DNA of 64,000 nt, from assembly GCA_013397075.1 (NCBI GenBank), contig VWZS01007432.1, positions 1,349,565 through 1,413,564 on the forward strand, written 5' to 3'. Numbering within the stretch: the stretch's first letter is position 1; each line of letters starts with the position of its first letter. Origin of the DNA: Rhabdornis inornatus (taxonomy: Eukaryota; Chordata; Aves; Passeriformes; Rhabdornithidae). The notes under the pieces are model-generated. The model was not told where the DNA came from and did not search any database. It worked only from the letters and a program-made list of their open reading frames with translations. Position numbers and translations under genes: made by a program. This document shows positions 9,681 through 21,700 of the stretch, in pieces.

Positions 9681-12261
9681 AGTGGCTCAGGACTTCCCCA
9701 TCCTGCCAATCTTTTTTCTTTCAAGTGGAAAGAATGCCATAAACTCCTGGCACTGGGCATAAGGCTGGTGTCTTTACCACAACAGGGATTACCTGCATAT
9801 CCAACCTGAGAAAATACACCAAAATACTACTACTACTTCAGCTACCTCATGCTTGATCTTGCAGTCGTTATTTAAGGTCCAGCCTGTAATCAGTCAGTCT
9901 CTTGTGCATGCTGCCTATCCCCTGGCAGAGGCAGCTCATCCAAAATTGAGGTCCTTGCAACAGGAATTCTGTTACGAAACATCCACAACAATGGAATCTG
10001 ACAAGATTGACTGATGCAATAAAGGAGCTCAAGGAAAAAAACACCCCAGTTTCAGAAGCAGAAAAAGATTTTAAAAACCTGTGAGCACAATGGGAAGAAA
10101 GAGGAGGAAACAGCCTTCCTTAAGGTGGGCTCAGATACACAGTGGGTTTGTGTCATGTGAAATGAGAGTGTAAAGGCTGCAGGTTAGCACAGGGAAGTCC
10201 AGCAGAGCTTTTGCAAACATGACACAAACACCTTAGGAGACAACATACCTGTGTGGTGACACTGATGAAGTGAAAATGTCAAGTTGCAGCAATTTGAGGA
10301 AATAAAATGTTGTATGTTAAAAATCAAAAGCAGTAAGCACAAATTATAGCTAGGACATTTGTAATAGATCATGCTTGTGATAGCTACTGTGTTTGGTGAT
10401 TCATGCAGCCAAATAAAAGGTAGATACCTTTGAAAGGTACCTTCATCCCGATATCAGATTTCCTTAGCAGGATGCTGTAGGCACAGACTGTCACACCTGC
10501 ATGCACCAGACACAGAATCCCTATGAGCAGACTCTGAATTCTATCTAAAATCCCACAGGAACCCTCCTGTAGGGAAGCCAATAATGTCATTTCAACATCT
10601 TCTTTTGCGCTGCCAAATCATGTCTGAAATACATCTATAAAAGCAGCAGGTTGCCCTCAGGGCAGGTGGCAGGGAATAATCCTGAGTACATGTTGTTATT
10701 CCCAGTGAGCCACAAGTCAGTTCCTCAGAAAACACCAGCGCTGGCGCACGAACCAAATGCAGCTTCTTTTTATCTCTTTTCAAAGGAAAGTGAGCTACCA
10801 TGCTGCAAAACAAAGATGAACTCAGTTCTACACACTATTTTTCCTATCAGTGAACTTGAGTTAAAACCTCAATTTTGGGATTGCAGCTATTCCTCAACTA
10901 GACTTGCTTTTATTAAAATTAAATAAAAGGAAGTCTATGTTCTGTGTGAAAAGATAAAGTTTTGTTATAATCGTCAACACCAAACACTGATAACTTTGAA
11001 GAATTTGTGATAGCTCTTCACAAATGATACAGCAATAAAAGAACAGACAGGAATAAATAGCAATTTGTCTTTGACATCAGCCCCTTCATCCTTAGCCCAT
11101 AGAAGTAAATACTTCCTCACTGTACAAAGGGTTCACAAGATAAAGTATGTAACAAATACTTAAATTAAATAATTTACACATTTTTCTTTAAGCACCTCTG
11201 TAATTAATTTAGTGAAAGTTTATACCTTGCAATTATATTCTTGTATTTTATAAATTGAAACATGAAGAAATGGTATTATATTAAATTTAAAAAATCCCAC
11301 AACACATTATAATATCAATAATCTTATATCAAACCCACATATAATTTAAATCTCCAGTAAAAGAAGGATAATAAAGTTGATTAAACCTAAATACAAAAAT
11401 TATATGCAACTGATTTTCAGGAAAGCACTTGGGACAAGCAAGCACAGATACCACGCTCCACCTTACATTCCAATACTTCCTAAAGGGTGAGGGGTTTCTG
11501 AGAGGGACCATTATTTGTAAGACCTTATGCTTAAACAGTACCATGACAGCTGCAAATGCATTTGTCAAATGCAGTTGCAGATTTTCAGCTAAGTCACAGG
11601 GAGCTTTTCAGGAGAGACTGAAACTGTTCCTCTGCAGCCACAGCAGGATATCCCCCAGCTGCTCTGCCTCAGATGGGGCCTAAGTTTGTCCAGGCTTTCC
11701 ATCAGGAATAAAGAGGAAATTCAAACTCAATCATATGTGACCCAGCTCTCGTGATGAATAAATCTCCCCAGGTTTCAGCAGTTTGAATAAACAAACAAAT
11801 GTTTAGATGCTTATTATAAGCCCTTTGATGTGCAGCCTTGTGCCAACTCTCTCATGAGAACGAGCTTAGTGCAACTGCTGGTATTTCCGAGATCTGCGTG
11901 GGGCAGGAATAATGCAAAACTCTGCTCTCTGGCAGCACTTCAGCTCTGCAGCAGCTGCTGGAACCAAAGCACAAAGGCACGTGGAAATGGCAATTAACGC
12001 AAAATATGGTTTCTTTAAATGCAACGAAAGATGCAGTTTCTGTAAGTGGAAACTTTCCCATCAGGTGTCAGCTTGTGTTTAAAGCAAAAGTGAGGTCTGA
12101 AATTTTGAAAGGTACAAAGTAACTAACTTCCTTTAAACAGCAGCTTTAGAGGAAATATTTAAGGAGGAGAGAAGAAGGAATATCAGATTTCCCTAATGCT
12201 TGGCACAAAACCTTCCTTTTCTTCTCCCCTTACCCTTTGACAAAAAATACTTAGGGCACCA

Positions 12262-12293
12262 AAATAAATAAATAAATAAATAAATAAATAAAT
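12262..12293. repeat. AAAT microsatellite (8 copies)
   Basis: Eight perfect AAAT units. In the PPARA direction it reads as repeated AUUU, giving overlapping AUUUA pentamers like a class II AU-rich element, about 3.25 kb after the stop codon. Confidence 0.95.
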
Positions 12294-12929
12294 ATTTTCC
12301 CCCCAAACAATGCTCAAAAATGAGTAATCTCTAGGTTTGCTGAAACTTAGGTAAGTCATACCATTCTTTCCCAGGATATTTCTCTATGCATCTGCTGTTT
12401 CTTGCCTTAAGCTGTTTGTGGGACCTGATTGCTAACCAGAGTTCTTCCATGCTGTGACAGTAAAATGAGTTATGTTGGCAAGAATCAGACCCAAACTGTA
12501 CCTGACGAGCCAGTAAATCTTCAATACCATTTAAATCCTAAAATCTGATCACTTTTCTTCCCTCCATAGATGGGGTATTTTAAAGTATTAGTTTTTCTGC
12601 ACATAGGGGAGATGCTTAAGTAATAGATCAGAAATAGATCTGAGACTAGTTTGGATTCCAAATTTTTTTTTAAATTGACAGAAACAGAGTAACTTTAAAA
12701 TCTCCTTGGCCAAAACCTGCTGTACTCACCTCCTGAAGGAGCAAATGTAATTCCTTGAAAGTGTAATGTAGAAATTAGAAGTTCTTTTGCTCATTAATTC
12801 TTGGGAAAGGAATTGTCTGCCCTGTGCCACTCTTTGAAGTGACTGTGGGAATGTGCAGTGGAATCCATCCAGAATTTTAGGCTGTGTTAACATCTTGCTC
12901 ATATTTATGTAATTCAGAGATGTGTTCTC

Positions 12930-12945
12930 TTTTTTTTTTTTTTTT
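12930..12945. repeat. T16 homopolymer
   Basis: Sixteen T in a row, followed by C and four more T, in the presumed PPARA 3' UTR. It could be the poly(A) relic of a minus-strand retrotransposed copy, but no recognisable element is attached. Confidence 0.85.
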
Positions 12946-15545
12946 CTTTTCTCATTAAGGGTCTGCAATTTAATTTAAAACGGAAATTAACTTTTACTGT
13001 CCAAGGAAGTAGTCAAAAATTTCTTGGTTTTCAAATAACAAAAAAAATTATGCACTTTTCTCATGCTAATAACAGGACCTCATTACAAGCAGCTGCTAAA
13101 ACAGCAAAATTTTATGTCTTTAACTGAGTTACTCTATTTGCAATTCTTTATAGCTTTGCTGAGAGTTTAAGTTTTTATTATTAATTTTCCATGTTTTTAA
13201 GTGTTACTAAAGTGTTTTAGCCATTTTTGAGGACAAGCGCTGGAAAAACAGTTATGCACACTGACTGTGTCTGGTTTTCCTGACAACCTACAGTACACAT
13301 AGACTATCGAATACAACTTTGAAATCTGCCCTTTGCAAAAATCTGAACTTTGGGGGGAAAAAAATTCATGTTATGCTTTTTATTTTTTTTAGAAGATAAA
13401 CTAACAATTGGCTCCTACAGTTTCAGAACACCATCCCAGAATGGCTGGTATTTTGACAACTTTTTGCATCAACAATATTGCAGATCAGTTATTTCCATGG
13501 CCTAAACCCCACAGCTCCTCAGTGAAATAGGGTTGGCTGGGAGAATAAAGCAGCAGCATTCCTAAAATCCTTTGTTTCTGAGGGCACACTGTGTGCTGCT
13601 CTGGGACACAAAAGGCAGCGCATTTCTCATCTGAGAATTCCTGGCAAGACCAACATTCCTCTCTGAATGTTTGAGGCCTGTTCTTCCTGCTGGCAACAGG
13701 GAAGGGGAGGAAGTTTTGTGCACATGCAGTTACTGTTTCTATCCTGCCCTAGATGCTCACCAAATTCGAGGCCTGTGCTTCAATATTTTACACTAAACAT
13801 ATCTATATTTATCTATAACTTCTGCCACAGTCATTGCCCAGATAAACCCCAAGTTGCTTTTAAACCCGTAATTTTTCCAGCATCCAGCTGTGCCTGGGCC
13901 TGGACAGAAACAAGCAATGCCACTGAAATAGGAACGGCAGTGTCATGTTCTCACTTCATCACTCAATCCTTGCAGTGAAGATTCTGGTGTCTTCAAATGT
14001 GCCACAATAAAGCAAGTACAAACCGTCCTCCTGTGCCACTGAAAGCTTAACTGTAGTGAAAAGGCTGGGATTGCTCCTGAGACCTCGTTGTTGTGAAACA
14101 GAAAGTAAAATTAGGAGGTAATTATGTGAAGTTACGATATCAAACATATCAAAGAAACAAAAGAGAAACAGCAGAATGCCTTGCATGCAGCTGGCACTTC
14201 TGAGCAGCTCTCTCAGAAAAGAGCCCATGAAGTAGCAAAGTCAGGAAGCCATTTCCTTGTGGCTTATTTTGCACCAGGAATACAGAAAGTGCTGTTGTAA
14301 AAATCAGTTTACTCCTAGAAGCATGATAAACTTACTCTCAGCTGTGCTGCCTTTCATACAATGACAGTCTTACACATACAAACACTGCTCTTGGTATTAC
14401 TGTCACCTTATCCACACAGACAAAATCTAGTGAAAACAAGTACCAAATACTTCTATCAATGAGGCCAAAGAAGGTATAGAAATATATCCAAGTGGGTAAA
14501 AAATGAAGCAGTGTATTCAGCCGAAAAGTAAACAGGTCCAAACAACTATACTGCCGAGACACTTCAAGGAAGCTGGTGCCTTTCCTATCCAATCATTCCT
14601 TTGCAGTAGAGTGCAGGATCACTGCTGGAAAGTTAAAATTCTTTTTTTTTCCTGGGGTAGGATCAGATTTTTCAGTCTCTCCAAAACTCTTGCTAATTCA
14701 AAATAGTATTTTTATGTCAAAACTGCATCCTGAGCTTTTACAAGTTCTACAAAAAATACAGGGTATACAATATATTTTTCTTAAGTGTTATTTTCACATT
14801 TCCTTAAAAGACTTTTGAAACAAAAAGGTCCCATCAGTTTATCATGTTTACTCTTCAAGACACACCTGTTGGAGCATCTCTGCTGTATTTTAGATAACTC
14901 TTTGGATTTTGTTTAATTCCATAAGAGAACCATCTTTTAAACATGCTAACCCTAAGTATGCCAATGTAACACTATATGAAGCTGTACATAATTTCATGGA
15001 ATTAAAGCAGCAATGGATCAAATAAAAAAAAATCCAAATTTTTAGAAGTGTATGGACAGTAATATCCAGCCATTTGCTACACCTAGACTGAATGCTTTAA
15101 GGAAAAGTGTTAGCTGGTTCTCAGTAATTACCATTAGGCAAAAGTGCATCATCTTTCTGATTGTGCAGATACCTGGAAGGAAGGTGCTGAATTTGTTATA
15201 TTAATACTAAAATGACTAAGTCAAGAGGAAATACAATTTTGTTCATTTTTGTTACTTAACATTCTGATTTATTATACAAATATGTATTCCTTACCAATCT
15301 TCAAATTTCCAAATAAAAGAACCATTGTAAGACACATCACTGAGCACTCTGACCAGTATTTTTCTGCAGCACTTTTTCAAAAGAAGACAAAAGATCCCAA
15401 ACCAAAAGAAGTGTAACACTCCAGTTCCCCAGTTTTAGATTTTTCCTGCTCTGGGCTGAGTGAACTGCACGTAACTGTACAAGTAGTTTTGCTCCCATCT
15501 GTATTTCTTTGTCCTTAAATATTGTGGAAAAAATACTAAAAATCC

Positions 15546-15793
15546 TTAATACATATCCCTGTAGATTTCCTGTAGTAAAGGGTGTAAATGTGCATCAGAT
15601 TCAGTCTTCTTGATTATCTGAACAAGCTGAGCATGCTCTGTGACCAGCTGTCGGAGGTCAGCCATTTTTTGGAGAAGTTTTGGGAAGAGGAAGGTGTCAT
15701 CAGGATGGTTGTTTTGCAAGTGAAGTTTCAGTACATGCACAATGCTCTCCTGCATTTTTTCAATGTGTCCTACATTTACAAGACCAGGACGAT
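15546..15793 (-). CDS. PPARA: PPARA last coding exon (AF-2)
   Basis: The acceptor TTTTGAGAACAG lies only 176 bases after the previous donor. The exon codes D387-Y468, DRPGLVNVGHIEKMQES through LLQEIYRDMY, with stop TAA at 15546-15548. It contains H440 and Y464, the two other polar contacts of bound fatty acid, and the AF-2 helix that recruits co-activators. The SDAHLHPLL stretch is the avian-type sequence (human has SDAALHPLL). The exon runs on into the long 3' UTR. Confidence 0.99.
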
Positions 15794-18700
15794 CTGTTCT
15801 CAAAACAAGCAAAAGAATACATGTCATAATTTTATAATGATTCCTCAAAGTGTAGTTAGTGGTAGAATTGAATCTTGCAGAGGATAGAAGCTTTTCCATT
15901 AAAATTTTTAATTCATGAGAGGGAAATACTAAAATTTACTACCTTAGAGAACAAATATATAATGCTTACCTCCACAACAAATAATGGCAGCAACAAAAAG
16001 GGATATATCGCTATCATCCAAATCCAGCGCATTGAATTTCATTGCAAAATCAAATTTTGGCTCCATTATATCACAGAATGGCTTTCTCAGGCTTTTCAGG
16101 AACTCCCGGGTTATAAATCCATTCCCATAGGCCACCAGCATCCCGTCCTTGTTCATCACAGAGGCCAACATGGCAAATATGGCTTCATACACCCCGTACT
16201 TCAATAGTGTCACCTGATCATTCAAGTCCAGGTTGGAGAAGCCTGGGATGGATTTGGCAAATTCTGTGAGTTCTGTGACAGTCTCCACAGATGTGCACTG
16301 GCAGCAGTGGAAGATTCGAACTTCTGCTTCCTTGTTCTGAATCCCATTGGCTACCAGTTTTGCCACCAGAGTCTTCTCTGCCATACATAAGGTATCCATA
16401 TCATGTATAACAAATGGCTACAGAGAAAAAAACCCACTAGTTCAGTCACTAAATAATGGTTATTTAATAGTTTTCTTCCTAAAGAATAAGAATTTTTATA
16501 AACTTTAACTTCCATGCTAATCAGTCCTCAACTACCAATAAACCCTGAGTTCTTTTATACTTCTCATCAAGAAAAACAGTGTGTGACAAAATGCAATACC
16601 TAACAAGTCTGCTCTGCAAACAGCAATGCAAATAGTCAAATGTAAAGATGTATGGCATATCTTTAATTTAGTTTTATCTAATAGTTACAGTGAAGCTCCA
16701 GCACTCCTGTGCTTGGTATGCACATATTCATCTCAGAGCCAGTCTCAGAGGGTTCACAAAAGACTTTTATTACCTTCTCCAGAAGTCCAGGTTATTCTGC
16801 CTACACTCCTATTGATTCCTAAACTAACTACACTTGATGCACATCATGATACTTTCCTGAAGTACCCTAGGGGGAACACAGACAGTCATTTCAATACACA
16901 GGGCAGCATGTTTGCATAAGAATGTGAACCCTACACTACCCTTGTGTTTTATGATCAGATTTTCATAGACAATGTCCCAGTTGTCCCAACTTTCTAGCTT
17001 CAGTTGGTGCTGAGTCATGTCTAAATAGAGAATCCCACTAGAACGCCAAACACAAAATTTGGTCTTTTCCATAATCCACTTTGTTTCAAAAGGTACATGC
17101 CTTACAAACAGATGAGCTACTCTCTTAAAAGATCATATCAAAAAAGCAGCATTCAGACTTTCTTAAGAACAATCAGTATTCAAAAATATTTTGATAGGTA
17201 TCTGCAGAGCAACAACCAAAACAAAGAACAATCCACTAAAGAAAAATAACAAACCCCAGTGCTTCCCAGCCTAGCAAACTCAGAGCAACAGGTCTTGAAC
17301 AGAAACTTAGTTCCAAGCACACATACTGTGCTGCCTTGCTCATCTCAGATTAAATGGCATGGGGAACACATAGTGTTCTGTCAGGAAGTCATAGGATTCA
17401 CTTGTTTCATTCAGAAAACTGTCCAACAGATCAGGTTCCTATGGTTTTCTATTTTTAAATGTTTATGGCTACTGCATATTCCGTCTCACTCCAGCACAGT
17501 TACACACAGCAGAACTTTGGGAAAGTGATATGAGTGGAAAGTGGCAAAGCAAGAAACACAACACATCTCTAAAAAGATGTAAAAGATGTCAAAGATCTGT
17601 AAAAGATGTACACTGTCTTATGCACTTAAAAAAAAACATCATTTCAGTATGCAGAACAGAGGTATGGCTAAGGACTTGGGAGCTAAATTAAAAAATGACA
17701 TCATGTCATCATGAAAAATGCTCATTCATTCTGAAATTAATTGTAGTGTTGCCAAAAATTAGGGTTCTCTGAAATCAGCTGTTAATGCACAGTTCTGAAA
17801 CAGGTGGGTTGCTAATTACAACCAAAACTCCCCTTCTTTTAAAATTTTTCTTCTGAAAAGTAAAACAAAAATGGTTGTTTTCTTAAGAGGGGATGTAATA
17901 GCCTAAAAACACCTTTGCTCTTCCCTGCATATGGAAAAAAACAAGATAGCAGCCTATTTGCAACATCCTAGGGCTGATTCTCCATTAATTTTTATGTGCA
18001 TATTCATCTGGGCATGTGCATGCTGGTCACTGTTGGCTGGTCAATCCTGTGGCTGTGGCCACACACATTCAAATACAAGTACTGGGATTAAGTGCTCTAG
18101 GATCCACCCCTGCATGTGTGACACAGGTTGTGGCTTATGGTCCTGACACAGGCACAAAATTGATTTTTTGCAGTGAGGAGCTAAAGGTGGCATTTGCAAA
18201 AATTGATTTTCTGCAGTGAGGAGCTAAAGGTCGCATTTACTGCAGGCTCATGTCAGCCTGTACCCCCAAAATGTTTAAACCTGTGCCTCATTTTACATGC
18301 CTCTTTAGTGCAATGAAAAAGACTGGGATAATTCATGTGTCCCTCTTCTAATGTAGAAAGCTGTAGGCTTGGCTAGACTAGACTATTATATGCCAAATTC
18401 CATAATGGAGAAGACAGCTTGCTTACAATTTTGATAACACTCATCCCCACACTTACATGGTTTTCATTCTGGCATATGTAAAGTTTCTTCCCTGCAAATT
18501 CTTACTGAAACAAGTTGCTGAAAAAATAAGATACTTACCTTCTACATAAAAGTAACAAAAATCACAGGAGCTTAAATAAAGATGCATAAAGTGAAATAAG
18601 CGAGTCCTTACATCAATTATACTCTCCCATGTGCTACCAAACAAAAAGCAGTTGATCAAATTAGGTAGACCTTGGCTAAATTACCCTGAAAGAAAAATAA

Positions 18701-21700
18701 CTTCTACAGCATATGTGTCTTCACAACCTTGCTTGCTTCTGCCTTTCAAAGGAACCATACAGAAAAGACCAGGAAGGCTGGGTGAGGAAATGGCCAGCAC
18801 TGTAAACAAAAAATTACAAACTCAAGTTTTCTTTCCCCTCCAGCTATAAATATTATTCTGATTAAAACAAAAGTCATGCAGAGCACCTGTACACCCTACA
18901 AGCCAACAGTACTTATCCTGGCATTTGACAGAAAAACGTATTTTTTTTCACAGTCATAATAAGAAAATAATTTTATACCATTCTCCCCATATCAAGAGGT
19001 ATTCAGATATCACTTCATTTTTGATTAAGAACAACAATTTAGGGTTATGAGTTTCCGCTTACAAGATAATCACCTGATTCTCCTAAAGCTTCTTACTATT
19101 CTGATAGTAGTTAAAACCAACCATACTTACTATAGATATTTGCTTTGAATAGTTCACGTCTGTATTACCATGATATTTATTTTCTAAAAGATTTCCTGAA
19201 GAGTCTACCAAATTATTACAATCACCTTATGCGTCTGTCAGTTTTACTTCAAAGTAACAGAAAAAGTACTTACTGGATTGTTATTGGTTTTCCCTGCAAG
19301 GATGATTCTGGCTTTAACTTTGTTCATATTGAAGTTTTTCAGGTAGGCATCATGAATTCTTTTGGCAAGTGATTTAAGATCTGCCATTTCTGAATCTTCT
19401 ACATAATTTTCACCTGTTAGAATTTCTGCTTTGAGCTTGGCCTTCTCAGACCTTGGCATTCGTCCAAAACGTATTGCTGATGGGAAGACATAATTGTAAA
19501 ATAAACACAAATTATACAAGAGCTTAAGCCTTTTGCTGATTAGAGCAGTAAGATTTTTCTGTCTAGAAAAACTGAAGTAGAGGTGAAGAAATTGCCTCCT
19601 TCCCAACACATTCAGTGACTAATACGCTAAACTGAAGGAAATCAGCTGTTTTGGAACACAAAGTGCTATCTGCAGTGAGCTAGAACACATTCCTTTTCCC
19701 TTCTACATTACCTAAATATACTTGTATTTTGTTTTCTCCTTATTGAGTTCTACAGCTCCCAATGTGAAACTCAAAGTCCACCTTGGGAACTCTTGAAACA
19801 CTGAGTAAACTCATGACAGGAGCTTGGCAGAAAGCGCACACACGAGCTGCAGAGCTGCAGTGGAGTCAGGCCTGAATCCCACTGCTGGCGCAGAACCTGC
19901 AGGGGCATCCAGTTCTTTATTCAACACATCTGTACTGCCAGTGGGAATACTGGCCCAAAGACCTACATTCACAGCTCAAAGGCTTTAGGCAACACAGTCT
20001 CCTCTACCCCAAACACTCCATACTGCTTTCTCAACAGACTAGCCCTTCAAGACTGAAGAGAAGAACAGTCTGAATAACCAATCTAGTCATTGGGATATTC
20101 TTCCAAGAGGCAGGAGATGCAAGTCTGAAACACCTCTGGGTATGGAGGTCTCCTGGTTTTCGGGCAAGTGGTCTTGCCATTCATGGGCACGTCCACATCC
20201 TTCTTCAGTTTCAGTTTTAAGCTAAGCCAGCCCCATTTTACCCTTTGGAGGTGTGCAAGGGTTTGAGATGGCTCATAGAGTGAGCTGCTTGTACTGCATT
20301 TCAGCATCCAGCCAGTGAGGACAGGACCTCACTGCCTACACTGAGCAATTCAAGGCATAAACACCATCAGCCTTTCAACAAGCCCAGGGGGTCTCATGAC
20401 CTCCATAAGGAGGTTTCTTTAGTCATGATGTGAAATACAGCTGTGGACTTCAATGGAAGTCCAACAAGGAAAGCCTGTTTGGAATCTGGCTTAGGTGCTA
20501 CCCTTAAGGGTGGGTAGTCACACCACTGTTGTTGAAAAAGTGAAAGAATACCTGCTCTAAACTAAAACTTACAATTTTAAGATCATGGGTGTAAATTTAG
20601 CTGTAGTGCTTTTCCTGAGAAGTATTGCCAGCAAGTCAGCAGTCATCCCTTTTCCCTGCTGCCTCCCACATTTGCTGCAATCAAATTGTGGCTATTCTCT
20701 TCAACTGGAGCACAGGTGGCCACAGCGTTTTCAGTAGGATGAAACAGCTTCACATGGATGTCAGTTCCTGCCAACCAGCACGGCTCCCTGCTCAGCTCCC
20801 AACCTGAGATGTCACTTTGTTGTCCAGCACACTTTTTGAGGATGGTTATCCCCAGTCTTGCAGAGACTACCAACCCTCTCCCTACAGACCTCAATCTCAG
20901 TCAAGGCTCACCGCAAGAGAGCCAGGCTTCTGCAGAACCAGAAAGTCAACTCTCACAATACCTCCTGCTGGGACTCTAGACTACAATGTCACAAGCAGCT
21001 TCCCCAACCATGTTCCCACCCCACCTATCCCAACTGTGTAGTTTCCTGAGTAAATTTGTCTCCCAACCTAGAGCTTTTTACCTAGGCGAGCATTTTTACC
21101 TACTTCCACATTGCACCTGCCCCCAAGCTCAACCTGGACAATATCAGAACCAAGCAGGGAAAGCAAAGCACAGTCATCTGGCCAAGTGAGATGTGCTTTC
21201 TCATGGCTTGGCCTCTCCCTCTTCACCCATGTTGCTCAGCAAGCTATGTCCTGCACACAGAACTGTCTTGTGGGTTGAAATTGGTCTGTAAGCCACAAGC
21301 TTGCCACCCTTATCTTAAATCACTGGCACAAAAAACAACATAACTTTTAAACTGGATATCTAAATACTCTGAATTTTTACGATTCTGTTTAACAATCTAC
21401 CAGATTCCTGTTGCACAGTCAGCACAGACCTTTGCCCTCCCCCCCTCACTTTCTGAACCATCTGCCCAAGAGCTGTTGCACAGTAACCTGAAAATTAATG
21501 AAGGCTGCTTTCCTACAGATTTCTATCCTACGTCACTCCCTTTCACAATGCAAGCAGTTGTTCTCCTCCTACTCTTCTACAAAACCCTTGATCAGAATTC
21601 TTCCAGTATTGAAATTTGTTTCAATGGGAGTACTGGTGCCAAAGTTCTGGGGTGAAGAAAGCAAATAAATGGACATTCATATGGACAAACTGACACGTAG

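Larger units (their letters stand above)
7275..15545 (-). other. Probable PPARA 3' UTR (about 8.3 kb)
   Basis: Continuous non-coding sequence below the PPARA stop, without a convincing gene on either strand. The end is set by the poly(A) signal at 7285-7290, which gives about 8.3 kb. Human PPARA also has a 3' UTR of roughly 8 kb, which supports the estimate. Earlier minus-strand AATAAA hexamers are at 15268, 13379, 13074-13179 region (13174), 8559, 7647 and 7459, so shorter forms are possible. Inside are an AAAT microsatellite (12262-12293), T tracts and a GC-rich patch (9230-9680). The extent is inferred, not seen in transcripts. Confidence 0.55.
16418..19273 (-). other. PPARA intron between coding exons 4 and 5
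   Basis: A 2.86-kb AT-rich intron with strong GT-AG ends. It contains a 42-base tandem duplication (18155-18239) and a near-perfect but apparently unused minus-strand donor (AAG|GTAAGTATC at about 18540), described separately. Confidence 0.9.

Noticed and set aside
9210..9762. Overlapping open frames, up to 136 codons, in the GC-rich patch
   Set aside because: No recognisable domains; the frames occur on both strands and follow the local GC content.
18525..18550. Resemblance to the start of U1 snRNA (ATACTTACCT)
   Set aside because: The match stops after ten bases. It is the complement of a 5' splice site, not an snRNA gene.
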